Origin: an uncultured Clostridium sp.
Lineage (GTDB): Bacteria; Bacillota; Clostridia; TANB77; CAG-508
NCBI GenBank assembly: GCA_945610215.1
Contig: CALYZR010000021.1
Coordinates: 1-7,895, forward strand
Length of the DNA stretch: 7,895 bases
Reading direction: 5' to 3'
Positions within the stretch are counted from its first letter, which is position 1. Each line of letters begins with the position of its first letter. This document shows, piece by piece, positions 1 through 6,744 of this stretch. Below the pieces are notes generated by a model. It saw only the letters and a program-made list of their open reading frames with translations, made no database searches and was not told the origin of the DNA. Both the position numbers and the translations under genes were made by a program.

Positions 1-2056
1 GTTCTAAACTGATACGCTGGTTCTTTTGGAGAAAATTTGTCTCCAAATGCTTTTGTTTGATATTTTTTTACTGTTCCATATTCCCACTCATATGTTGTTT
101 CTTTTGGTTCGCATAATTTTTCTTTCTTTATATTCTTATCTCCATCTAACATTTCTGGTGGTATTTCTTCTATAAATCTAGATATTTTATTGCATGATGT
201 CGAACCAAATATTGTTCTTTGTCTGCTACAAGTTAAGAACAAAAATTGTTCTGCTCTTGTTAATCCAACATAGCAAAGTCTTCTTTCTTCTTCTAATTCT
301 CTTTCTTCACCTATTGATTTATAACTTGGAAATATTCCGGTCTTCCATTCCTATTAAAAATACTACTGGAAATTCTAGACCTTTTGCGCTATGTAAAGTC
401 ATTAATGTTACTGCTTCGTCTGTATCCTCTAGTTCGTCCACATCACTTGTAAGTGTTATACTTTCTAGAAATTCTGCTAAATTATTTTCTGCAGCTTCTT
501 CTTCAAATTCTATTGCTACTGTTAAAAATTCTTCTAAGTTTTCTAATCTTGTTTCTGCTTGCGTTGTACCTTCTATTTCTAAAGCTTTTGTATAACCTGT
601 TTTATTTAATGTTTGTTTTACAAGTTCCGAAATTTTAATTTCATCTTTACTTGCTCTTAATTCTTCAATTACATTTATAAAATCTCTTGAGTTTGCAAAT
701 ACTTTGTTTAAACCAAACTCATCTGCTTTTTTTATTACTTCATACATAGAAATTCCGGTTTGTTGATGCTATTAATTCTATTTTTTCTAAACTTGTTTTT
801 CCTATTCCTCTTTTAGGTTCATTTATTATTCTTTCTAAACTTAAATTGTCTGATGTATTTTGAATTAATCTTAAATATCTAATTATATCTTTTATTTCTT
901 TTCTTTCGTAAAATTTGTGTCCACCTATAATTTTGTATGGTATTCCCTCTCTTACTAAAATCTCTTCTATACTACGTGATTGTGCATTCATTCTATATAA
1001 AATAGCAAAGTCTGAATATTTTAAATATTCTTCTCTTCTTAAATGTTCTATTTGTTCTGCAATATATCTTGCTTCGTCATACTCATCATCACATATATGC
1101 ACTTCTGGAAGTTTTCCTTCTTCTTTTTCTGTCCATAAATTTTTTTCATATTTTTTGCTATTGTTTTTTATTATTGCATTTGCTGCATTTAATATACTTT
1201 TTGTAGATCTATAGTTCTGTTCTAGTTTTATTATTCTTGTTCCTGGAAAATCTTTTTCAAAATTTAATATATTTGATATATCTGCACCTCTAAAAGAATA
1301 TATTCCTTGATCGTTATCCCCAACTGCCGTAATATTTCCATGTCTTGCTGCAATTAATGTTAATAATGTAAATTGTGATTTATTTGTATCTTGATACTCA
1401 TCTACCAACACATATTTAAACTTATCTGAATAGTATTCTAAAACATCTGGATTTTCTGTTAATATATCTATTGTAAAATTTATGATATCATCAAAATCTA
1501 TAGCATTATTCTCTTTTAATTTTCTTTGATATAAATCATATATTTCTGCAATTTTTTCTTTCCTATATTCTCCATTGGTTCTTAATTTATAACTTTGAGG
1601 TGTAAGCATTTCATTTTTGGCATTACTTATTTCTGACAATACACTTCTATCTGTAAATAATTTATCATCTATGTTTAGCTCTCTTAAACATTGTTTTACT
1701 AGGCTTCTTTGATCTGAAGTATCAAATATTATAAACGAGCTTTCATAACCTAATCTATCTATGAATCTTCTTAAAATTCTAACACAAATAGAGTGAAATG
1801 TTCCAAGCCACATTTCATTTGCGACATCTCCAACTAATGCTTCTACCCTTGTTTTCATCTCGTTTGCTGCTTTATTCGTAAATGTAATTGCAAGTATTTG
1901 CCATGGTTTTACATTTTTTTCTCCTATTAAATATGCTATTTTATGTGTTAACACTTTTGTTTTTCCAGAACCTGCACCTGCTATAATTAAGTTTGGTCCC
2001 TCTGTATTTATTACTGCTTCATATTGTTTATCATTTAGTCCTTCTAATATGTTCAT
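1..2056 (-). CDS. pcrA: PcrA/UvrD-type superfamily 1A DNA helicase, two +1 frameshifts, C-terminus beyond the window
   Basis: ATP-dependent 3'-5' DNA helicase of the repair and replication-restart family. The first segment (2056 down to 758, 433 codons) carries the Q-motif (LNDKQYEAV, 7-15), Walker A AGAGSGKT (26-33), motif Ia ITFTNKAANEM (57-67), Walker B VDEYQDTN (218-225), motif III (VGDNDQGIYSFRGA, 245-258) and motif IV LEQNYRS (278-284). The frame then ends at TGA 742-740. Skipping C757 gives a second segment of 139 codons (756 to 340) with motif V (TLHSAKGLEFPVVFLIGMED). That frame ends at TAA 321-319. Skipping C339 gives a third open segment to the window edge, 112 codons, with GIFPSYKSIGEE and motif VI EEERRLCYVGLTRA. 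The sum, 684 residues, lacks only the tail expected of a family usually about 720-750 long. No residue is missing at either junction. The start at 2056 has an AGAAAGGAAG ribosome binding site. The identity is secure; whether the gene is recoded, decayed or mis-sequenced is not settled. Confidence 0.93.
334..345 (-). other. Candidate +1 frameshift site 2 (GAC CGG AAT)
   Basis: In the second helicase frame the codons run GAA GAC CGG AAT ATT TCC AAG TTA TAA, giving a stop six codons after Asp. Omitting the C at 339 gives GAC GGA ATA TTT CCA AGT, that is Asp-Gly-Ile-Phe-Pro-Ser, the standard continuation of the PcrA motif GMEEGIFP. The CGG codon lies at 337-339. The 8-mer ACCGGAAT is identical to that of the site at 752-759 and I find it nowhere else in the window. 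Confidence 0.7.
752..764 (-). other. Candidate +1 frameshift site 1 (AAC CGG AAT)
   Basis: In the helicase frame the codons run ACA AAC CGG AAT TTC TAT GTA TGA, so translation would stop five codons after Asn433. Omitting the C at 757 gives AAC GGA ATT TCT ATG TAT GAA, that is Asn-Gly-Ile-Ser-Met-Tyr-Glu, which matches the N/R-G-I-S-x-Y-E segment expected here in PcrA. The CGG codon lies at 755-757. I see no Shine-Dalgarno-like stimulator upstream and no strong hairpin downstream. The break is directly visible; recoding is an inference. Confidence 0.7.
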
Positions 2057-2098
2057 TTGAATATTTCTTCCTTTCTAGATTTAAAACTTATGTATTTC

Positions 2099-2118
2099 GG
2101 GGCGCAATCATGCGCCCC
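2099..2118. terminator. Perfect 8-bp GC-rich palindrome between phosphatase and helicase genes
   Basis: GGGGCGCA and TGCGCCCC form a perfect 8-bp stem around a 4-base loop in a very AT-rich 69-base gap. On the minus strand it follows the phosphatase stop codon by a few bases and precedes the helicase ribosome binding site. No T-run follows directly on either strand, so it may be a weak terminator or a 3'-end stabiliser. It could equally be a copy of a short dispersed palindromic repeat. Confidence 0.5.
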
Positions 2119-2125
2119 CTATAAA

Positions 2126-2572
2126 TTATATTTTTTCTATAATCTTGTTTAAGCATTCTTGTATTTCTTTTGCACAATTTTTATATACATCTATTCCGTA
2201 TCCCCATGGATCTTTTATATCTAAATCATTTTGAGGATAACCTGCGTATTCTTTCATTGTAAATGTTTTTTCTTTTAAGTCTGGATACATACTTATAACA
2301 CTATTTTTGTGTGAAGTTGTCGCACAAAGTATTACATCCATGTCTTTTATATTTGAGTTTCTTATATTTGTCGCCCTATGGTCTCTTAAATCTATTCCAT
2401 ATTCACTCATTGTTTCTATTGCTTCATATGTTGGTGTATCACCATTTTCTGCATATATTCCACACGAATATACTTCTATTTTTTTCTTTTTTTCTTTTAC
2501 CAATTTTGTAAACATTGCATGTGCCATTGCACTTCTACATATATTGCCTGTGCATATAAACATTATTTTCAT
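2126..2572 (-). CDS. Low-molecular-weight protein phosphatase, YwlE-like
   Basis: Cytoplasmic phosphatase of the LMW-PTP/arsenate reductase fold, 148 residues, a normal length. The P-loop CTGNICRS (7-14) gives nucleophile Cys7 and phosphate-binding Arg13 in the CxxxxxR pattern, and the Asp-Pro general acid is at 121-122 (KDPWG). The C-terminal half (TFTMKEY, then DPWG..IDVYK) resembles Bacillus YwlE, the protein-arginine phosphatase. However, residue 11 is Ile, whereas YwlE has Thr there, a residue linked to arginine selectivity. Ile is the usual residue of tyrosine phosphatases, so the substrate may be phosphotyrosine. The gene starts 29 bases after the phosphorylase stop, with AGAAAGGAAA upstream, and is probably co-transcribed with it. 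The family is certain; the substrate is not. Confidence 0.9.
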   Translation of the reverse strand: MKIMFICTGNICRSAMAHAMFTKLVKEKKKKIEVYSCGIYAENGDTPTYEAIETMSEYGIDLRDHRATNIRNSNIKDMDVILCATTSHKNSVISMYPDLKEKTFTMKEYAGYPQNDLDIKDPWGYGIDVYKNCAKEIQECLNKIIEKI

Positions 2573-2601
2573 TTGCTTATGTTTCCTTTCTAAATTGTAA
2601 T

Positions 2602-3903
2602 TTATATTATTCCTAAAATATATTTTTCTTTTTTTACTGGTTCATTTACTATTTCGTATGCATTTTGCATTTCTTCTACTGCTGTTTCTCCTTTTTGTTT
2701 GTTATTTGCATATACAAATGCTAATATATCACCTTTTTGTACTTTGTCTGCATTTTTTTTGTTTAGTACTATTCCCACTGCTTTGTCTATACTATCTTCT
2801 TTTCTTAATCTGCCTGCTCCTAAGTCTACTGATATTTTTCCTACTTCTCCTGCATTTAATTTTTTAACATATCCATCTTTTTTGCAAATTACAGGTAATA
2901 TGTATTTTGCTTTTTCGAATTTGTCTGTATTTTTTACATACTCTATATCTCCTTCTTGATTTTGTACTAATTCTAAAAATTTATTATATGCTTTTCCATT
3001 TTTTACATTTTCTAATATTTTTATCTTATTTTCTTCTAAATTATTCCCTTTGTCTGCAAGTTTTAATATATATGCTCCTATTGTTGTTATTATTTCTTTT
3101 ATATCTTCTGGCATATTCCCTTTTAAGCATTCTATTGTTTCTATTATTTCTAGGCTATTCCCTATAGCATATCCAACTGGCTCATCCATGTTTGTAATTA
3201 TGCATACGGTTTCTCTATTAGCTAGTTTTCCTATATTTTTCATTATATTAGATAATTCTATTGCATCTTTTTCGCTTTGCATAAAGGCACCACTTCCACA
3301 TGTTACGTCTAATACAATTTTATTTGCACCTGCTGCTATTTTTTTACTCATTATGCTTGATGCTATAAGTGACATATTATCTACACAACTAATTGTATCT
3401 CTTAATGCATATATTTTTTTATCTGCTGGTGCTAAATTTGCTGTTTGCCCAATCAGACTTATTCCAACTTTTTGAACATTCTCTATAAATTCCTCTATTT
3501 TTATTTCTGTTTTATACCCTGGAATTGATTCTAATTTATCTACTGTTCCACCTGTAAAACCCAAACCTCTTCCAGACATTTTTGCAACTGGTACTCCAAG
3601 TGATGCAATAATTGGCATTAATACTAGTGTTATTTTGTCTCCTACTCCGCCTGTGCTATGCTTATCTATAACTGTTTTAGAAATTTTAGACAAATCCAAT
3701 ATTTCGCCAGAGTGAGCCATTTCTAATGTTAAATTTGTAGTCTCCTCGCTGTTTAATCCATTTATATACATTGCCATTATTAAAGCTGCTGCTTGATAAT
3801 CTGTAACAGTTCCTTTTGTATATTCTTCTATAAAATATTTAATTTCTTCTTTGTTTAATTCTAAACCATCTCTTTTTTTAGCTATAATTTCCTTAATATT
3901 CAT
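2602..3903 (-). CDS. pdp: Pyrimidine-nucleoside (thymidine) phosphorylase
   Basis: Cytosolic salvage enzyme that splits uridine, thymidine or deoxyuridine with phosphate into base and (deoxy)ribose-1-phosphate. It has 433 residues, the full family length. KHSTGGVGDK (81-90) forms the phosphate site, the family signature SGRGLGFTGGTVDKLE lies at 110-125, YALRD at 165-169 and SIMSK at 183-187. Lys81, Arg168, Ser183 and Lys187 correspond to E. coli DeoA Lys84, Arg171, Ser186 and Lys190, each shifted by three. The C-terminal domain contains the expected LGAGRLRKEDSID and AVGIVLNKK segments. A Lys usually seen in DVK[TV]G is Thr201 here (DVTCGSGAFM), of unknown effect. A GGAGG lies seven bases before the ATG. 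Firmicutes context favours Pdp (broad pyrimidine specificity) over strict DeoA, but the sequence alone does not prove this. Confidence 0.95.
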   Translation of the reverse strand: MNIKEIIAKKRDGLELNKEEIKYFIEEYTKGTVTDYQAAALIMAMYINGLNSEETTNLTLEMAHSGEILDLSKISKTVIDKHSTGGVGDKITLVLMPIIASLGVPVAKMSGRGLGFTGGTVDKLESIPGYKTEIKIEEFIENVQKVGISLIGQTANLAPADKKIYALRDTISCVDNMSLIASSIMSKKIAAGANKIVLDVTCGSGAFMQSEKDAIELSNIMKNIGKLANRETVCIITNMDEPVGYAIGNSLEIIETIECLKGNMPEDIKEIITTIGAYILKLADKGNNLEENKIKILENVKNGKAYNKFLELVQNQEGDIEYVKNTDKFEKAKYILPVICKKDGYVKKLNAGEVGKISVDLGAGRLRKEDSIDKAVGIVLNKKNADKVQKGDILAFVYANNKQKGETAVEEMQNAYEIVNEPVKKEKYILGII

Positions 3904-3910
3904 AAAACAA

Positions 3911-3915
3911 CCTCC
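3911..3915 (-). promoter_or_regulatory. Ribosome binding site of the phosphorylase gene
   Basis: GGAGG on the minus strand, seven bases upstream of the ATG at 3903-3901. It fixes the start codon and lies next to the -35 box of the oppositely directed small gene. Confidence 0.85.
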
Positions 3916-3919
3916 AAAT

Positions 3920-3948
3920 TTGATTTTTTATGTAAAGTATGCTATAAT
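3920..3948 (+). promoter_or_regulatory. Sigma-A promoter of the 53-residue gene
   Basis: The -35 box TTGATT (3920-3925) and -10 box TATAAT (3943-3948) are 17 bases apart. TGC directly before the -10 box adds an extended -10 (TGn) motif. Transcription would start near 3955, giving a leader of about 30 bases to the ATG at 3986. Confidence 0.8.
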
Positions 3949-3985
3949 AACATTGTATTTCTTTATGAAAGGGGCTAACGTTAAA

Positions 3986-4147
3986 ATGTCAAATGACAAA
4001 AAGAACAAGCTGAGTTATCTGATAGCTGAAATTTCTAGTATTGCGTCTGAACTCACACCAGAAGAGCGTAGAATTCTCGCTCAAAGGATTTATGATGTTT
4101 TGGTACGTGATCAAGATTTCGATGACTATGGCTGGGACGGCAAATAA
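3986..4147 (+). CDS. Small acidic protein of unknown function, 53 residues
   Basis: I do not recognise this family. The protein is soluble, starts with a charged MSNDKKNK, continues with a likely helix-turn-helix-like pair of amphipathic helices (LSYLIAEISSIAS, then LTPEERRILAQRIYDVLV) and ends in an acidic tail DQDFDDYGWDGK. There is no cysteine, signal peptide or membrane segment. The start at 3986 is chosen because GAAAGGGG lies 11 bases upstream and a strong promoter lies just before it; an open frame further upstream would run through the promoter. G+C is about 39% by hand count, above the roughly 30% around it, and it uses CGT arginine codons that are rare in the neighbours. It points against both flanking genes and has its own promoter and terminator, so it looks like an independent, possibly acquired unit. 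Confidence 0.75.
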   Translation: MSNDKKNKLSYLIAEISSIASELTPEERRILAQRIYDVLVRDQDFDDYGWDGK

Positions 4148-4154
4148 CGCATTG

Positions 4155-4196
4155 TGGCGTAGTTGGATTACTTCCAACTGCGCCATTCCCCTTTTT
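4155..4196 (+). terminator. Intrinsic terminator of the 53-residue gene
   Basis: TGGCGTAGTTGGA (4155-4167) pairs with TCCAACTGCGCCA (4173-4185) over 13 positions with one G-U pair and a 5-base loop. A pyrimidine-rich tail ending in CTTTTT (4191-4196) follows. It begins eight bases after the stop codon. Confidence 0.82.
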
Positions 4197-4203
4197 ATCA
4201 TAT

Positions 4204-4225
4204 AGGAAAAGCTTAAGATTTTCCC
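4204..4225 (-). terminator. Weak hairpin downstream of rnhB
   Basis: GGAAAA and TTTTCC form a 6-bp stem with an 8-base loop, about 27-46 bases past the RNase HII stop on the minus strand. There is no good T-run, so it is a poor terminator. It is the only structure seen between rnhB and the terminator of the convergent small gene. Confidence 0.3.
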
Positions 4226-4251
4226 AAAGCAACAAGGCTAAGTTTCCTTTC

Positions 4252-4878
4252 TTACACAAAATTTTTTACAAAGCTTTTTCTATGTATTGAACATATTCCA
4301 TATTCTTTTATTGCTTGTATATGTTTTGCAGTTCCATATCCTTTATGACTTGCAAATCCATATTGTGGATAAATTTTATCATATTCTCGCATTATTCTAT
4401 CCCTTGTTACTTTTGCAACAATTGAAGCTGCTGATATGCTATATATTTTCGCATCTCCTTTTATCACTGATATATAAGGAATTTGGTGTGTATCTATTTT
4501 TTCTAAAGCATCTACCACTATAACTTCTGGCTTTACTTTTAAATTATCTATTGCCATTGTTAATGCTTTTTTTGTTGCATTTAATATGTTTATTTCGTCT
4601 ATTTCGTCTGGCATTACAATACCTGTACTCCATGCAATTGCTTCGTTTGTTATTTTTTCATAGAGCATTTCTCTTTTTGTTTCTGACACTTTTTTAGAAT
4701 CATTTACATATTCTATAAATGAATCTGTTTTCATAATTACGCATCCTACAACTACTGGTCCTGCTAATGGTCCTCTTCCTGCTTCATCTATACCTGCAAT
4801 ATATTTTATCCCTTTATCGTATAATTTTTTTTCATATTCTTTTAGTTTATTTAATCTATCTATTTCTCTTTCTTTCAT
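4252..4878 (-). CDS. rnhB: Ribonuclease HII
   Basis: Endonuclease that cuts the RNA strand of RNA-DNA hybrids and removes single ribonucleotides misinserted in DNA. It has 208 residues, a usual size. GIDEAGRGPLAGPVV (29-43) provides Asp31 and Glu32, VVDALEKI gives Asp123, and KGD gives Asp142, completing the DEDD metal site by alignment to known RNase HII proteins. ASIVAKVTRDRIM (151-163) and the HKGYGTAKH segment (178-186), typical of the family, are intact. The ATG follows the stop of the upstream pseudopilin-like gene after one base, and its ribosome binding site is inside that gene, so the two are translationally coupled. It contains one CGA arginine codon and no CGG. Confidence 0.96.
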   Translation of the reverse strand: MKEREIDRLNKLKEYEKKLYDKGIKYIAGIDEAGRGPLAGPVVVGCVIMKTDSFIEYVNDSKKVSETKREMLYEKITNEAIAWSTGIVMPDEIDEINILNATKKALTMAIDNLKVKPEVIVVDALEKIDTHQIPYISVIKGDAKIYSISAASIVAKVTRDRIMREYDKIYPQYGFASHKGYGTAKHIQAIKEYGICSIHRKSFVKNFV

Positions 4879-4879
4879 A

Positions 4880-5341
4880 TTACTCCTCTTGTAATTGTGT
4901 TAAACTGTATTTTCCTTCTATTCCGTTTGAATAATATATTTCTATACTGTTATTTTCATCACCATAATATACAACATAAAAATTCGATTCATCAGAATTT
5001 ATTGATGTTAAGCCCTGATCATTTAAATCCGTTTGTGTCCATATATAGCAATTTTCTTTATTTTCTGTTGGAATTACAGAATCTATTTGTGTTGTATCAT
5101 GTTCTGTATCTTCTGTTAGCTTAGTTCCAACTAGATTTGATATATCTTTAAAATTATATTGGTCTTTAACTATTTTTGCTCTTGTTTTTATAGATATCAT
5201 ATTTGTTATTATATCTTCTTTTTCCGCTTCATCTATTGAATTTGTTCCTACTTTTATTGTTACTCCAACTAATATTAACATTATTATTACTGTAATGACT
5301 AGTGCAATTATTGTTATACCTTTTTTATTTTTTAAATTCAT
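4880..5341 (-). CDS. Type IV pilin-like (pseudopilin) protein
   Basis: A 153-residue protein with a class III signal peptide. The short basic leader MNLKNKKG ends in Gly8, followed by a hydrophobic helix from Ile9 to about residue 29 (ITIIALVITVIIMLILVGVT). A prepilin peptidase would be expected to cut after Gly8. The conserved Glu at mature position 5 of classical pilins is Ala here (Ala13), a variant common in KGIT-IALVIT proteins of Clostridia. The remainder is a polar, Asn/Asp/Glu-rich extracytoplasmic domain with aromatic strands near the end (NFYVVYYGDENNSIEIYYS), which I do not assign to a family. No pilus assembly genes are visible nearby, so its role in a pilus, secretion machine or surface layer is unknown. 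CTCC at 5350-5353 (GGAG on the minus strand) supports the start. Confidence 0.8.
   Translation of the reverse strand: MNLKNKKGITIIALVITVIIMLILVGVTIKVGTNSIDEAEKEDIITNMISIKTRAKIVKDQYNFKDISNLVGTKLTEDTEHDTTQIDSVIPTENKENCYIWTQTDLNDQGLTSINSDESNFYVVYYGDENNSIEIYYSNGIEGKYSLTQLQEE
4883..4890 (-). promoter_or_regulatory. rnhB ribosome binding site inside the upstream coding end
   Basis: The last codons of the pseudopilin-like gene, CAA GAG GAG TAA, supply the AAGAGGAG used by rnhB, whose ATG begins one base after the TAA. Translation of rnhB should therefore depend on ribosomes finishing the upstream gene. Confidence 0.75.
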
Positions 5342-5367
5342 TTTTTCAACTCCTTTAAACTGTTTTT

Positions 5368-5396
5368 ATTATATTATATGTCTAAAATTATTTCAA
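5368..5396 (-). promoter_or_regulatory. Sigma-A promoter of the pseudopilin-rnhB unit
   Basis: On the minus strand, -35 TTGAAA (5396-5391) and -10 TATAAT (5373-5368) are separated by 17 bases. Transcription would start around 5361, about 20 bases upstream of the ATG at 5341. A second overlapping TATAAT at 5378-5373 has a poorly spaced -35. Confidence 0.72.
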
Positions 5397-5448
5397 TATA
5401 ATTTTAAGTCAAATTGTAATTTGTCTTCTTAATTTTTCAGGATTTTTT

Positions 5449-5460
5449 AAGATATATCTT
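5449..5460. promoter_or_regulatory. 12-bp perfect palindrome, possible operator
   Basis: AAGATATATCTT is a perfect inverted repeat in the divergent region. Its last two bases overlap the proposed -35 box of the protease gene. In such AT-rich DNA chance palindromes are common, so this is only a candidate regulator site. Confidence 0.25.
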
Positions 5461-5488
5461 GTATTATATTTTTAGTTTAGGTTATTAT
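5459..5488 (+). promoter_or_regulatory. Probable promoter of the HtrA-type protease gene
   Basis: -35 TTGTAT (5459-5464) and -10 TATTAT (5483-5488) have an 18-base spacer. The match is moderate and the surrounding AT-richness allows other choices. A strong AAGGAGGT at 5511-5518 precedes the ATG by a normal distance. Confidence 0.45.
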
Positions 5489-5525
5489 TATATTGGATAT
5501 TTATTTTTATAAGGAGGTTATATAA

Positions 5526-6737
5526 ATGAAAGAAAATAATGATTTTTTTAAAGGTTTTAATGACTCTTCTAAAGACAGTTCTAGTTTTGGAAAATCCTTT
5601 TTGCTTCCATTTTTCTCTGGAATATTAGGCACAATATTAGTTATTGCAATAATTTTTGGAGTTCCTAATATAAGAAATTCTATTTTAAATATTTCTACTG
5701 CAAAAACTGAAGAAACTTCTGCCTCACCTAGTTTAACTTCTAATAGTGGAACTGTTCAAACTGTATCTCTTTCTAATTATTCCGATACTGCTATATATTC
5801 TGCAAATAAAGTATTGCCATCAATTGTTGGTATTACTGTAGAATATACTGTGACCTCAAACTTTATGCAAGGTATTTCACAACTTGCTCAAGCACAAGGT
5901 TCTGGAATTATAATTAGTCAAGATGGATATATATTAACAAATAATCATATTATTAATTCTACTGATTCTTCTGTTTATTATGAAGTTTCAAAAGCAACTA
6001 AAGTATATGTATATTTGTATAATGATACAACTCCATATGAAGCTAATATTATAGGTACAGATGAACAAACTGATTTAGCTGTTATCAAAATTGAAAAAGA
6101 TGGTTTAACAGCAGCAGAATTAGGAGATTCTAATTCTGTTAAAATAGGAGAATTTGCAATGGCTATTGGTAACCCACTAGGAATGCAAAGCAGTGTTACA
6201 TCTGGAATAATAAGCGCTGTAAATAGAACTGTTACAGGTGAAAATGGAAATACTTATACACTGATTCAAACTGATGCTGCAATTAACTCTGGAAATAGTG
6301 GTGGAGCATTAGTAAATAGTGAAGGCAAAGTAATTGGTATTAATACCTTAAAGCTTTCTGGAACTGGTGTAGAAGGTATGGGATTTGCAATTCCTATTAA
6401 TGACACTATTGATATTTATAAACAATTAATTGAACATGGAAAAGTTTTAAGACCATATATTGGTATTGAAGGAATTGATATAACAGAATCTATGGCTGAA
6501 AAGTATAAACTTCCTGTTGGAATTTATATTAAAGTGATTCAAAATTCAAGTCCTGCTGCTTCAGCTGATTTAAAAACTGGAGATGTAATTGTTGGAGCTA
6601 ATGGAACTTCTGTTAAAACAATGGACGAATTAAATAAAATAAAAGAAAGTAAAAATATTGGAGATACATTAGAACTTGAAATTAACAGAAATGGGCAAAC
6701 ATTTAAAGTTAATATTAAATTAGCAGAGCAACCTTAA
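5526..6737 (+). CDS. Membrane-anchored HtrA/DegP-type serine protease with PDZ domain
   Basis: Envelope quality-control protease of family S1C that degrades misfolded exported proteins; 403 residues. A Ser/Asp-rich cytoplasmic N-terminus precedes one membrane segment (about 25-48), then a Ser/Thr-rich linker (about 55-85). The trypsin-like domain spans about 90-300. The catalytic triad is His141 in TNNHII, Asp183 in TDLAVIKI and Ser258 in NSGNSGGALV. A single PDZ domain follows (about 311-400, with RPYIGIEG, SPAASADLKTGDVIVGANG and the GDTLELEINRNG strand). This matches the Firmicutes HtrA/HtrB/YyxA layout; which paralogue it is cannot be told, so no symbol is given. It is divergent from the pseudopilin-rnhB unit and monocistronic, ending at a hairpin cluster. 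All arginine codons seen are AGA. Confidence 0.95.
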   Translation: MKENNDFFKGFNDSSKDSSSFGKSFLLPFFSGILGTILVIAIIFGVPNIRNSILNISTAKTEETSASPSLTSNSGTVQTVSLSNYSDTAIYSANKVLPSIVGITVEYTVTSNFMQGISQLAQAQGSGIIISQDGYILTNNHIINSTDSSVYYEVSKATKVYVYLYNDTTPYEANIIGTDEQTDLAVIKIEKDGLTAAELGDSNSVKIGEFAMAIGNPLGMQSSVTSGIISAVNRTVTGENGNTYTLIQTDAAINSGNSGGALVNSEGKVIGINTLKLSGTGVEGMGFAIPINDTIDIYKQLIEHGKVLRPYIGIEGIDITESMAEKYKLPVGIYIKVIQNSSPAASADLKTGDVIVGANGTSVKTMDELNKIKESKNIGDTLELEINRNGQTFKVNIKLAEQP

Positions 6738-6744
6738 ATAATAA

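Noticed and set aside
1..2056. Helicase as an ordinary pseudogene
   Set aside because: Not excluded, but all helicase motifs are intact, there are no other lesions in 684 codons, and both breaks share one 8-mer and one cure. It is kept as an alternative, not the preferred reading.
194..3475. Plus-strand open frames opposite the helicase, phosphatase and phosphorylase genes
   Set aside because: They are Leu/Phe/Ser-rich antisense products of AT-rich coding DNA, lack ribosome binding sites and match no family.
3851..3985. Longer version of the small plus-strand gene starting at 3851
   Set aside because: It would overlap the start of the phosphorylase gene and translate through the promoter at 3920-3948; the ATG at 3986 has a ribosome binding site.
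4150..4190. tRNA-like 5' end on the minus strand (GGCGCAGTTGGA)
   Set aside because: No TTCGA-type T-loop, anticodon arm or acceptor pairing follows; the sequence is explained by the terminator stem.
5407..5412. TTGACT as the -35 box of the pseudopilin promoter
   Set aside because: The distance to either TATAAT is 28 bases or more; TTGAAA at 5391-5396 has the correct 17-base spacing.
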